Below, one piece after another: positions 8,656 to 16,857 of a stretch of DNA of 64,000 nucleotides (within the stretch, counting starts at the first letter, position 1; each line of letters starts with the position of its first letter). The notes under the pieces are model-generated. The model worked only from the letters and a program-made list of their open reading frames with translations, was not told the origin of the DNA and did not search any database. The translations under genes were made by a program, and so were the position numbers. Source of the DNA: Deltaproteobacteria bacterium (lineage in GTDB: Bacteria; Desulfobacterota; Desulfomonilia; UBA1062); assembly GCA_018433085.1 (NCBI GenBank), contig JAHDRW010000014.1:1-64000 (forward strand). The letters run 5' to 3'.

Positions 8656-8847
8656 ATTGATAATTCGATTCCCTACAAAGAGCACCGGGGAAGCCTCTCT
8701 TTCGGACGAGGTTCTTCCGGCCGGCTCCCGCAGGCCGATCGAGCTGTTCCGGATGCGGCGCAGGGGTTTGAGAACAAAGCGCCCTTTTTTCGATTTTCAT
8801 GCGGGGTGCTCCGCACATGTTTCACAACTATGTACCGGGAGGTGCGT

Positions 8848-9039
8848 ATGGCAACCAAGTCGGCTGTTACATTTAAGAAAAAGGAGCGCGAAGAGGCCAA
8901 GCGCAGGAAAAGACTGGCCAAGGAAGCAAAGAGAACCGAACGCAAGGAGAACAAGGTCGGCAGGGAGTCCACTGTCGGATGGGAAGATCCCGATATTGCA
9001 GGCATCGTTCCCGGACCCCAACCCAAGGACGAGGGATGA
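8848..9039 (+). CDS. Small highly basic hypothetical protein
   Basis: A 63-residue protein starting at ATG 8848, with GGGAGG five bases upstream favouring this start over in-frame codons further up. The N-terminal two thirds is almost entirely Lys, Arg, Glu and Ala (a charged helix of the type KKEREEAKRRKRLAKEAK). The last 20 residues turn to G-W-E-D-P-D-I-A-G-I-V-P-G-P. I recognise no family. The charge suggests binding to nucleic acid or the ribosome, but this is only a guess from composition. Confidence 0.6.
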   Translation: MATKSAVTFKKKEREEAKRRKRLAKEAKRTERKENKVGRESTVGWEDPDIAGIVPGPQPKDEG

Positions 9040-9045
9040 GGCCCC

Positions 9046-9086
9046 GACCCTCAAGAAGGGAGATGGCCCGTTTTAACGGGAGGGTC
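9046..9086. terminator. Nested hairpin between convergent genes
   Basis: CCCGTT (9067-9072) and AACGGG (9075-9080) form a tight stem. It is flanked by GACCCT (9046-9051) and AGGGTC (9081-9086), which can pair around it. It lies between the small basic gene (plus) and the 9111-9590 gene (minus), where a two-way stop would be expected. There is no long T-run. Confidence 0.4.
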
Positions 9087-9110
9087 TCTGTGGGGGGCTG
9101 CCGCGCATAT

Positions 9111-9590
9111 CTATGCACGCTGTTTCTTCACGACCCTCTTCCGGGCGGATGTGCACTCCAGATAGCCTGAAATGACGGCACGTGCCATGTGATCGAAGAA
9201 GAGGTTGACGTCGGTGGAGAACTCTCTGGTCAGATCCGGTGGGCCGCCCCTGCCGCGGGTGCCCTGTTCGGATATGCACCGGAAGATCCCTCTCCTGATA
9301 AGGAAAAGCACCTGAAGCATCTCCTCCAGGGGAATCCCCTCTCGATGCCGCTGCCTGCCGATCTCCGAGTAGAGGGAAAAGATCGTGTTCTTCGATACGC
9401 CCTGGTGCAGCCAGTGGGGAAGGCGTTTGTAGATATGGTACAGGACCCGGTTGACACGGTCGTGCAGGGAACAGTCCATGGTGTCCCTGTAGTGACGGAT
9501 ACCCGGCGTCCGCCTGATTTCCTTCACCACGTCCCTGGTCAGGAAGTATTCGTTTTTCCGGATCATTTCCGTGAGGATCGAGAATGTCAT
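9111..9590 (-). CDS. Hypothetical helical protein, RsbRD-N-terminal-like
   Basis: A 159-residue, mostly helical protein without signal peptide or membrane segment. The middle contains Y-S-E-I-G-R-Q-R-H-R-E-G-I-P-L-E-E-M-L followed by V-L-F-L-I-R-R-G-I-F. That resembles, from memory, the N-terminal sensory domain of RsbRD-type regulators (a heme-free globin-like fold), which is often found alone or before histidine kinases. No STAS or kinase domain is attached, so it would be a stand-alone sensor. It is transcribed away from the Kai operon. The family assignment needs a profile search. Confidence 0.5.
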   Translation of the reverse strand: MTFSILTEMIRKNEYFLTRDVVKEIRRTPGIRHYRDTMDCSLHDRVNRVLYHIYKRLPHWLHQGVSKNTIFSLYSEIGRQRHREGIPLEEMLQVLFLIRRGIFRCISEQGTRGRGGPPDLTREFSTDVNLFFDHMARAVISGYLECTSARKRVVKKQRA

Positions 9591-9603
9591 GTGTGCACCC
9601 CAT

Positions 9604-10060
9604 ATGCTTTACTCGTCAGAAAACCGTGGGCTGCCTGTTGCCGCGACGCCTTTAAGGGGGCGCGCCCCCTTCCTGTCCTGGTGCCAAGCACGGAACGTGC
9701 CATGGTCCCGTTCAGGCGCATTCACGGCAGGTAGCCCAAATTCCCGGGGAAAAATCAAGGGGGTCCGGCTACCCTGTTCCTCGAATGAGAGGATATTCGA
9801 ACATGGCTGGCAATTTTTCGAATATGCGGGCGCGGATCCCATGGTGCCCCTTCCGCGGAACCGGGCCTGAAAAAAGGTGGTTTTGACGAAGAGTGGCGAT
9901 TCGATACGCGAGCGGTCCGCAGGCCTGAGGCAGATCGGCGACCGGATGCCCGTCACCGGGAGAAGATCCCTCCAAGCATGCTCCAAAACCGGCTGCCGAA
10001 CCGATGGCGCATCCGCCCGCGATGAGCGGGATGATCCTGTTGAAACAAGAGAGATACCGC
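9604..10060. other. Intergenic region upstream of the Kai operon, with an inverted repeat
   Basis: No supported gene. The one clear structure is an inverted repeat: ATATTCGAA (9793-9801) and TTCGAATAT (9817-9825), 9-bp perfect arms around 15 bases. It could be an operator for either the minus-strand 9590 gene or the kaiC gene about 330 bases on. The remaining sequence shows no repeats or RNA gene I can recognise. Confidence 0.4.
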
Positions 10061-10088
10061 TTGCTTTCCCATAAGAATATGCTATAAA
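10061..10088 (+). promoter_or_regulatory. Candidate sigma-70 promoter for the Kai operon
   Basis: TTGCTT (10061-10066) and TATAAA (10083-10088) are 16 bases apart, about 65 bases before the kaiC start. The surrounding stretch is clearly AT-richer than the rest of the region. Both hexamers are imperfect, so this is a moderate candidate. Confidence 0.4.
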
Positions 10089-10151
10089 TTCGTTTTTTGA
10101 ATTGTATCCTTATGCGGTTGTTGTTCATCAAATTCAGAAAAGGTGGCATTC

Positions 10152-11858
10152 ATGCAGCAGGGCAAGCAGAGATCATACGAGGAGCTCCGGCTGGAAAAAT
10201 CCCCCACCGGAATCAGGGGGTTCGATGAAATCACCCAGGGTGGTCTGCCCAGAGGGCGCACCGCGCTGGTGACCGGTGGCCCGGGCACGGGGAAGACCAT
10301 GTTCGCCATGGAGTTTCTGGTGAAGGGGGCCACCGAGTTCGGCGAGACCGGGGTGTTCGTCTCGTTCGAGGAAACCCCGGACGAGTTGATCGCCAATTCC
10401 GCATCGCTGGGTTTTTCCCTGCCCGAGCTCTGCGAATCGAACCGCCTGCACATGGACTATGTGAGGGTGGAGCGCTCCGAGATCGAAGAGACGGGGGAAT
10501 ACGACCTCGAAGGGCTGTTCATCAGGCTGTCCCACGCGATCAACTCCGTGGGGGCGAAGCGCCTGGTCCTGGACACCATCGAAACACTCTTCTCCGGGCT
10601 CTCGAACGCGTCCATCCTGCGCGCGGAGTTGAGAAGGCTCTTCCGCTGGCTCAAGGACAAGGGCATGACCACGATCGTCACGGGCGAGCGCGGCGCGAAC
10701 TCGCTCACCCGCGAGGGTCTCGAGGAGTATGTTTCCGATTGCGTGATCCTGCTGGACCACCGGGTGGCCGAGCAGGTCTCCACGCGGAGGATCCGCGTGG
10801 TGAAATACCGGGGAACCGAGCACGGCACGAACGAGTACCCGTTTCTTATCAGTGGCCGCGGGTTCATGGTGCTGCCCATCACCTCCATGAAGCTGGACTA
10901 TCAAGCCGACGAAGAGCACGTCTCCTCCGGGATACCCCGGCTTGATGCCATGCTGGATGGCAAGGGCTTCTACCGGGGCTCCCTCCTTCTTGTGTCCGGC
11001 ACCGCGGGCACGGGCAAGACGAGCGTGGCGGCGTCCTTTGCGGATGCCGCGTGCCGGCGGGGCGAGCGATGCATGTACTTCGCGTTCGAGGAATCGGATC
11101 AGCAGTTGATCCGCAACATGAGATCCATCGGCCTGGACCTGAGACGGTGGGTGGAAAAGGGCCGCTTAATGATCGTCGGTCAGCGCCCGACCGTTCATGG
11201 GCTCGAGCACCATCTCATGACCATGCAGTTTATGATCGACGACTTCGATCCGGCCATGGTCGTGGTGGACCCGATCACCAACCTGACCCAGGTGGGGATC
11301 ATCAGTGACGTGCGGGCCATGCTGGCGCGCCTGGTTGATCATCTCAAGGGCCGGAAGATCACCGTCTTCTTCACCTCGCTGACCCAGGGCGGCGCCGATG
11401 AGGAGATGACCGAGGTGGGGATCTCGTCCCTGGCGGATACCTGGCTCAAGCTACAGAATCTGGAGACCGGGGGCGAGCGCAACCGGGCCATTACCATCCT
11501 GAAGTCGCGCGGCATGGCGCATTCCAACCAGGTCAGGGAGTTCCTGCTCACCAGCGAGGGCATCGACCTGGTGGACGTCTATGTGGGCCCCGAGGGCGTG
11601 CTCACCGGGTCTGCGCGTGTGTCCCGGGAGGCCGACGAGAAGGCCCGGGAGGCGGCCTTGAGGCTGGAGATCGACCGCCTGGATGCGGAGAGAAAGAAGA
11701 AGAGGGCGCTCCTGGAGGAGCGGATCGCGCGGCTTCGCTCCGAGTTCGAAGGCGATGAAAGGGAGCTTGAGGGCAGGATACATCTGGAAAAGCTCAAAAT
11801 GGAAACTATGATTCAGAAGAGGAAGGAAATAGGAATCAGCCGGAAGGCGGAGACATAG
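10152..11858 (+). CDS. kaiC: KaiC-family double-ATPase clock/stress protein with coiled-coil tail
   Basis: A 568-residue protein. I chose ATG 10152 because AAGGTGG stands five bases upstream; a GTG at 10143 lies inside that site. It has two RecA-like KaiC domains. CI carries Walker A GGPGTGKT (42-49), the catalytic pair in S-F-E-E-T and Walker B V-L-D-T. CII carries Walker A G-T-A-G-T-G-K-T (283-290), A-F-E-E-S and V-V-V-D-P. The CII autophosphorylation site of cyanobacterial KaiC (Ser-Thr) is here Ser425-Ser426 in GISSLADT. After residue 490 comes a long charged coiled coil of about 75 residues that standard cyanobacterial KaiC lacks but that is known from Rhodobacter sphaeroides KaiC. It is the first gene of a kaiC-kaiB-kaiB-kinase operon; no kaiA is present. 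Confidence 0.93.
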   Translation: MQQGKQRSYEELRLEKSPTGIRGFDEITQGGLPRGRTALVTGGPGTGKTMFAMEFLVKGATEFGETGVFVSFEETPDELIANSASLGFSLPELCESNRLHMDYVRVERSEIEETGEYDLEGLFIRLSHAINSVGAKRLVLDTIETLFSGLSNASILRAELRRLFRWLKDKGMTTIVTGERGANSLTREGLEEYVSDCVILLDHRVAEQVSTRRIRVVKYRGTEHGTNEYPFLISGRGFMVLPITSMKLDYQADEEHVSSGIPRLDAMLDGKGFYRGSLLLVSGTAGTGKTSVAASFADAACRRGERCMYFAFEESDQQLIRNMRSIGLDLRRWVEKGRLMIVGQRPTVHGLEHHLMTMQFMIDDFDPAMVVVDPITNLTQVGIISDVRAMLARLVDHLKGRKITVFFTSLTQGGADEEMTEVGISSLADTWLKLQNLETGGERNRAITILKSRGMAHSNQVREFLLTSEGIDLVDVYVGPEGVLTGSARVSREADEKAREAALRLEIDRLDAERKKKRALLEERIARLRSEFEGDERELEGRIHLEKLKMETMIQKRKEIGISRKAET

Positions 11859-11996
11859 CACGGGTCCCCCAGGAAGAGCCTTGCGATGAGACAGAACCCC
11901 GTCCCGTCTTTTCGCCCCTCTCCTCGGCTTGGGATGAACGGGAGGAGGCATGGATTTCATTGACAGACGGAAAAAAGGAAGGATTCAGGAGACCGC

Positions 11997-12290
11997 ATGA
12001 AAGATGAAAATCATGGCGAGGTGTGGGAGTTGAGGCTCTATGTTGCAGGACAGACGCCCAAGTCCATTCAGGCATTTGCGAACCTCAAGAAGATCTGCGA
12101 GGAGTATCTTGCCGGGAAATACCGCATCGAGGTGGTCGACCTGATGGAAAATCCGCAGCTCGCGCAGGGAGATCAGATTCTGGCCGTGCCCACCCTGGTC
12201 CGCAAGCTTCCCCAACCCATCAAGAAGATCATCGGGGACCTCTCCAATACCGAACGGGTGCTGGTGGGTCTGGATGTCCGCCAGGTGTGA
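11997..12290 (+). CDS. kaiB: KaiB-family protein, first copy
   Basis: A 97-residue protein at ATG 11997 with AGGAG five bases upstream. It shows the KaiB pattern [37 protein letters not shown] and [11 protein letters not shown]. KaiB binds the phosphorylated KaiC ring after switching to a thioredoxin-like fold. The gene follows kaiC by about 140 bases and precedes a second kaiB by 32 bases. The short N-terminal extension before the first strand is normal for non-cyanobacterial copies. Confidence 0.93.
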   Translation: MKDENHGEVWELRLYVAGQTPKSIQAFANLKKICEEYLAGKYRIEVVDLMENPQLAQGDQILAVPTLVRKLPQPIKKIIGDLSNTERVLVGLDVRQV

Positions 12291-12322
12291 CCGCATCCCC
12301 GGCAGGGAAGAAAAGAGGGATC

Positions 12323-12667
12323 ATGGCAAAGAAGAATGACAGCGACAGCAAGACCCAGGCATTTGAGAAGGCCCTCGCGGGCGATCAGGCAAAGCGGTAT
12401 GTTCTGCGCCTGTACGTCACCGGGTCGACGCCCAAGTCTGTCCGGGCGATCAGGAACCTGCGGAAGCTCTGCGAGGAGCACCTTCAGGGGAAGTACGAGA
12501 TGGAGGTGATCGACATCTACCAGCAGCCCGAGCTGGCGCAGAACGCGGACATCGTGGTGACGCCCACCCTGGTGAAAAGGCTCCCGCTGCCCCTGAGAAA
12601 GTTTATCGGGGATCTCTCCGACATGGAGCAGGTCCTCAAAGGCATGGATATCACGCTTAAGAGCTAG
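12323..12667 (+). CDS. kaiB: KaiB-family protein, second copy
   Basis: A 114-residue protein at ATG 12323 (AAGAGGGATC upstream). It is clearly a paralogue of the preceding KaiB, sharing L-R-L-Y-V-T-G-S-T-P-K-S, R-N-L-R-K-L-C-E-E-H-L, Q-Q-P-E-L-A-Q and P-T-L-V-K-R-L-P-L-P. It has about 25 extra charged N-terminal residues. Two adjacent KaiB copies of different length suggest division of labour, for example one binding KaiC and one signalling to the kinase encoded next, or competition between the two for the KaiC ring. That is inference. Confidence 0.93.
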   Translation: MAKKNDSDSKTQAFEKALAGDQAKRYVLRLYVTGSTPKSVRAIRNLRKLCEEHLQGKYEMEVIDIYQQPELAQNADIVVTPTLVKRLPLPLRKFIGDLSDMEQVLKGMDITLKS

Positions 12668-12684
12668 AGGTATGCACAGAGTTC

Positions 12685-15114
12685 ATGGACAGGAGCATCA
12701 CGCAGCGCAGAGCGGAGATCATGAGTGAGAAAACCAGAGACGATCTGCTCCGGGAGATCGACGATCTGAAAATGCGCCTCCACGAGGCCCGGGAAAACCT
12801 GGATGCCATCCGGCAGGGCGAGATCGATGCAATCGTGGTGTCGGGCGCGCAGGGCGAGAAGGTCTTCACCCTCAAAGAGGCCGACCGTCCTTACCGCATT
12901 ATCATTGAAGAGATGAGTGAAGGAACGGTGACGGTGAGCGAGGAATGCATTATCCTCTACTGCAACAGGCAGCTCGCCAGCATGCTGGGTGTGCCTCTGG
13001 AAAGGCTGATCGGCACGTCGCTGTGTGATTACGTGAGCCCGGCCAGCAGAGCCGAGCTCAAGGGTCTCATCTCCAGGGACCTGGGCCGAACCGGGAGGGC
13101 CGAAATCGCGCTCCGTCGCACGGACGGTGAAGAGATCCATACCCTCGTGTCCTTCTCCCCTTTCCTGATCGAGGATGTTCCCGCCTTTCTGGGCGTGGTC
13201 ACGGACATGAGCTCCGAGAAGAAGGCCCAGGAAAACTTGAAGAAGACAAACGAGCTCCTGGAAAGAATGTTTGCCAACACCCATATCCTCATCGTCTATC
13301 TCGACAAGGAGTTCAACTTCATCCGGGTGAACCGGGCCTTCTGTATGGTCTGCGGCAGGACGGAGGAATTTTTCGAGGGAAAGAACTACTTCGATCTGTA
13401 CCCGAACCCCGACACACGGCGCATCTTCCGCAGGGCGGTGAAGACCGGGGAGCCTTACAGTGCGGGCGAGAGGCCGTTTTCCTGTTCTCTGGACAAGCAG
13501 CAGGACATGTACTGGGACTGGAACCTGCTGCCGGTCAAGGGACCGGCAGGGGAGAGCGAGGGGCTCATCCTCACCCTGGTTGACAGGACCGCCCACAAGG
13601 CTCTGGAGAAAGAGCGCCAGCGGCTGGTCAAGGCGGTGGAGTACGCCGGGGACGTGGTCATCATCACCGACAGCGGGGGAACGGTCCAGTACGTGAATTC
13701 CGCGGTGGAGCGGATCACCGGATTCGAGCCGCGCGATCTGGTGGGCAAGCCCCTGGACTTCATCCGGAAGGACGGCGATGGCGCGCGGGATATCCACCGC
13801 GCACTCGCAGACGGCGGGGTCTGGAAGGGCAGGCGCACCGGGCAGAGGAAGGACGGAGAAAGGATCGAGCTCGAGTCCACGGTCTCGTCCGTGTATGACG
13901 AATCGGGCAGTGTCCTCAACTACGTGGTCATAGAGCACGACGTGACCCATGAGACACTGCTGGAGCAGCAGGTCCGGCAGATGCAGAATATCGAGGCCCT
14001 GGGCAGGCTCGCAGGCGGGATCGCCCACGACCTGAACAACATCCTTTACCCCATCATCATCAACACGGAGATGCTCATTGACGATGCCGGGCCGGAATCT
14101 CCCGCGTACGAGCCGCTGAACCAGGTGCTCCACGCGGCCTACCGGCAGAAGGACCTGGTGAAGCAGGTGCTGGCCTTCAGCCGGCGGAGCGAGCAGCAGC
14201 GCCGGCCCATCCAGGTCACGCCCCTGGTGCGGGAAGCCCTCCACTTTCTCAGGGTATCGCTGCCCAGCACCATCGATATCCAGGAGCATCTCCATGCAGC
14301 CTGCGACACCATCATGGGCGACTCCACCCAGATCCACCAGGTCATCATGAACCTGAGCACCAATGCAGCCGAGGCCCTCGGCTCAAAGCCGGGCATCATC
14401 GAAGTGACGCTGGCGAACACCCGCCTGGAGGAAAACCGGATGCTGCCGGATATGCGACCGGGGCAGTATCTGCAGATCACCGTCAGAGACACCGGCAGCG
14501 GGATGACAGACGAGGTGGTCGAGCGGGCGTTCGAGCCATTTTTTTCGACCAAGGACACGAGCAAGAGCAGCGGCATGGGGCTTGCGGTCGTGCACGGAAT
14601 AGTCAAAAGTCACGGAGGCAGTATTACAGTGGAAAGCAAAAAGGACAAAGGTTCACGGTTTACCGTCTATTTTCCGGTTGTCGACAAGAGCGAGCAGACG
14701 CGGACGTCCGAGCGGGAAATGCAGGGAGAATCACGGGACAGGAGACAGCGGGTCCTCCTGGTGGATGATGAGAGCCTCGTTCTCGTGAGCGTTCAGCGGG
14801 CGCTGGAGCGGCTGGGGTACGAGGTGGACGCGGTGAAGGACGGGCCCGGCGCCCTCGAGATCTTCTGTGAAGACCCGGATTCCTTCGACGTGGTCATCAC
14901 CGACCAGACCATGCCCAAGATGACGGGGGCGGAGCTTGCCGAAGAGCTCCTGCACATCCGGCCGGACATCCCGGTCATCCTCTCCACGGGCTTCAGCGAA
15001 ACCATCAGCGAGCAGGAGGCCAGGGCCATGGGCGTTCGGGACCTGCTCATGAAGCCCGCCACCACGAAAGATCTGGACACCGTCATCCGCAGGGCTACCG
15101 CGAAGCAGGCATAA
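12685..15114 (+). CDS. Hybrid PAS histidine kinase of the Kai operon
   Basis: An 809-residue soluble protein without membrane segments. Order: short N-terminal helix of the type R-L-H-E-A-R-E-N-L-D-A-I-R-Q-G-E-I-D-A, three PAS domains (about 65-180, 190-310 and 315-430), a HisKA dimerisation helix with phosphoacceptor H448 in GGIAHDLNN, a GHKL ATPase domain (N-box, D-T-G-S-G-M, G-M-G-L-A-V-V-H-G), and a C-terminal receiver with D740 in VITDQTMP. The start is either 12685 or ATG 12721; neither has a strong ribosome-binding site. It follows the second kaiB by 17 bases. It is the obvious candidate output or input kinase of the Kai proteins. No partner DNA-binding regulator is adjacent on this strand. 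Confidence 0.88.
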   Translation: MDRSITQRRAEIMSEKTRDDLLREIDDLKMRLHEARENLDAIRQGEIDAIVVSGAQGEKVFTLKEADRPYRIIIEEMSEGTVTVSEECIILYCNRQLASMLGVPLERLIGTSLCDYVSPASRAELKGLISRDLGRTGRAEIALRRTDGEEIHTLVSFSPFLIEDVPAFLGVVTDMSSEKKAQENLKKTNELLERMFANTHILIVYLDKEFNFIRVNRAFCMVCGRTEEFFEGKNYFDLYPNPDTRRIFRRAVKTGEPYSAGERPFSCSLDKQQDMYWDWNLLPVKGPAGESEGLILTLVDRTAHKALEKERQRLVKAVEYAGDVVIITDSGGTVQYVNSAVERITGFEPRDLVGKPLDFIRKDGDGARDIHRALADGGVWKGRRTGQRKDGERIELESTVSSVYDESGSVLNYVVIEHDVTHETLLEQQVRQMQNIEALGRLAGGIAHDLNNILYPIIINTEMLIDDAGPESPAYEPLNQVLHAAYRQKDLVKQVLAFSRRSEQQRRPIQVTPLVREALHFLRVSLPSTIDIQEHLHAACDTIMGDSTQIHQVIMNLSTNAAEALGSKPGIIEVTLANTRLEENRMLPDMRPGQYLQITVRDTGSGMTDEVVERAFEPFFSTKDTSKSSGMGLAVVHGIVKSHGGSITVESKKDKGSRFTVYFPVVDKSEQTRTSEREMQGESRDRRQRVLLVDDESLVLVSVQRALERLGYEVDAVKDGPGALEIFCEDPDSFDVVITDQTMPKMTGAELAEELLHIRPDIPVILSTGFSETISEQEARAMGVRDLLMKPATTKDLDTVIRRATAKQA

Positions 15115-15265
15115 AAGAGACCTTCGTAACTGATGAAAGGACGCCTTCTCAAGGGGGGCTCTCGGGTCGCCGGGTGTCCCTCGTCGCGCCCCGCATCCGG
15201 TTTTCCACATGCATAATTGTTGAAAACGGCCTGATATATCGGTGTTTCAGTACAGGCGATAGGCC

Positions 15266-15724
15266 TCAGTACTTTTCTCCGGCTCTCTCGAATGATCGGC
15301 GCATTTCCTCGTAGCTCCGGACAAACCCGCGCTTCACCTCGTCCCACGCCCCCGCCGAGCTGGTCCGGAGCTCGTCGAGCCACCGGGCCGTCTCGCTCCG
15401 CTGCCTCTGGAGGGCCTTCAGTGTTTCTCTCGCCTGGGATCTCACCTCGGGCTCCATTTCGTTCCACTGCTCGCTGATCCGCCCCCGATAGGTGCGGATC
15501 CGGGAATCGATGTCGTCCAGCGCCTCCCGTCCCTGACGGAGGGCCTCGTCACGCTGCTCTATGGAGTAATCCCGAATGGCCTCCGCCGCTTCGTCCACCT
15601 CCCGCTCCACGTCCTTGGAGGGTTTTTCGGGGTTGCCGCTGTTGGCACAGGAAACCGGGGCGGCAATCCACAGCACGGTGAGAATGATTGAGAATATGAC
15701 AGCCGATAGCGTACAGGTATTCAT
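15266..15724 (-). CDS. Exported coiled-coil stress-type protein (sll1863-like), paralogue 1
   Basis: A 152-residue protein at ATG 15724 with AGGAG six bases upstream. An N-terminal hydrophobic segment ends near A-A-P-V-S-C, so it is a signal peptide or a weak lipoprotein signal. The rest is charged amphipathic helix (D-Y-S-I-E-Q-R-D-E-A-L, then D-D-I-D-S-R-I) ending with A-W-D-E-V-K-R-G-F-V-R-S-Y-E-E-M. The ending A-W-x-x-x-K-x-G-F resembles the apolipoprotein-like coiled-coil stress proteins annotated after cyanobacterial sll1863. The next gene upstream has the same length and pattern, so the two are duplicates. Confidence 0.68.
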   Translation of the reverse strand: MNTCTLSAVIFSIILTVLWIAAPVSCANSGNPEKPSKDVEREVDEAAEAIRDYSIEQRDEALRQGREALDDIDSRIRTYRGRISEQWNEMEPEVRSQARETLKALQRQRSETARWLDELRTSSAGAWDEVKRGFVRSYEEMRRSFERAGEKY

Positions 15725-15817
15725 ACCGTTCTCCTGAAGCGTAAGGGGTTCCGGCCGGAGGAAGAAGCCCTTACCGGGCTCCCACAGTCTCCGGGGAAGG
15801 AATGCCCGTCATCCGCT

Positions 15818-16276
15818 CTAACCCTCGCCGTGCACCTTTTCAAAGGAGCTCTGCAGGTCACGATAGCTGTTGATGAACCCTTCCTTGATATTCTCCCACG
15901 CGTTTTCGGAGCTGTGGCTCATGGCGCCGTACCACTCTCCCATCCGGTTCCGCTGGTTTCTGATCTCGCTCAAGTTGCTCCGGTAGTCGGCACGGGTCTC
16001 CTGGTCCATCTGGTCCCAGGTGTCGAAGAGCCGTTCTTCCATGTCTGCGATACGGGAATCCAGCTCGTCCAGGGATTTCTTCGCCTTGGCCAGCGCCTTG
16101 TCCCGCTGCTCGGATGAATAGTCCTTGAGCGCCTCTGCGGTTTTTCCGAACTGCTTCCTGACGCGCCGGGCAGACCGGTCGGCCGCCGTGCGCCTCATGA
16201 GGGCAACGGGCAGGATGACAAGGAAGATTGCGGAGAGGACGCCGATTATCAGGGTTACCAGTCTCATAGGATTCAT
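15818..16276 (-). CDS. Membrane-anchored coiled-coil stress-type protein, paralogue 2
   Basis: A 152-residue protein. ATG 16276 is chosen because AAGGAG stands six bases upstream; an open frame continues to 16390 without one. It has one N-terminal membrane segment (L-V-T-L-I-I-G-V-L-S-A-I-F-L-V-I) followed by a helical domain sharing D-Y-S-S-E-Q-R-D-K-A-L, L-D-S-R-I and A-W-E-N-I-K-E-G-F with the downstream gene. Both are 152 residues long. The pair probably arose by tandem duplication and sits in one minus-strand operon with a third, shorter relative. Confidence 0.68.
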   Translation of the reverse strand: MNPMRLVTLIIGVLSAIFLVILPVALMRRTAADRSARRVRKQFGKTAEALKDYSSEQRDKALAKAKKSLDELDSRIADMEERLFDTWDQMDQETRADYRSNLSEIRNQRNRMGEWYGAMSHSSENAWENIKEGFINSYRDLQSSFEKVHGEG

Positions 16277-16373
16277 TGTGGTCTCCTTTTCTGACATTCG
16301 TTTATCGGGAAGCGCGACCGGCGGAAAGATGCTGCCCCGCGGTGGAAGGCGGCATGTGAAGGGGGTGACCGTC

Positions 16374-16658
16374 TCACCGGAATCGTGCACATGCGGATTT
16401 GACAGCCCTGCTCGGGTCGTTGAACGCCTGATCGGTGCCGAGCCGGATGTTCTGCCAGGCCTCTGTCCCGGAGCTCCTCAGTTCCCGGAGCCTCTCTCGC
16501 ATCGCCTGTCTTCTGTGCTTCAGGCCGCCGATATCCCGCTGGTATCCTTCCCGGGGACCGGCGCCTGCCACATCTGCCTTTGTCTTCGACCGGTCGATCT
16601 CCGTGTCCATGGCGCGAAGCCTCTTCTCCAGGTTCCGCTCGAGATTCTTTTTTTTCAT
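16374..16658 (-). CDS. Cytoplasmic coiled-coil protein, sll1863-like, paralogue 3
   Basis: A 94-residue protein starting at ATG 16658 (GCAGGTG upstream), with no signal peptide. It is a charged antiparallel-helix protein: L-E-R-N-L-E-K-R-L, I-D-R-S-K-T-K-A-D-V, Y-Q-R-D-I-G-G-L, R-E-R-L-R-E-L and A-W-Q-N-I-R-L-G. The final A-W-x-x-x-x-x-G is shared with the two larger genes downstream. Family members are annotated as stress-response coiled-coil proteins. Together the three genes give one cytoplasmic, one membrane-anchored and one exported version. Confidence 0.66.
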   Translation of the reverse strand: MKKKNLERNLEKRLRAMDTEIDRSKTKADVAGAGPREGYQRDIGGLKHRRQAMRERLRELRSSGTEAWQNIRLGTDQAFNDPSRAVKSACARFR

Positions 16659-16857
16659 CGCACCTGCCTCTGCCTGTGTGGAGGGCGTGCCGGCGCCCCG
16701 ATGCGCCCCGGGTCCGAGAGAGCACGTTCTTAAAGGCCCGTCTTCCGACTGCGCGGCTGCTTCCTGTCTTATCACTCGACTGCGATACCATTATTAATAG
16801 TCAGCGCCGGACTCACCTCAATGGGGTGCGGCGGAGGGCCCTAAGGGAGGACGCGGC

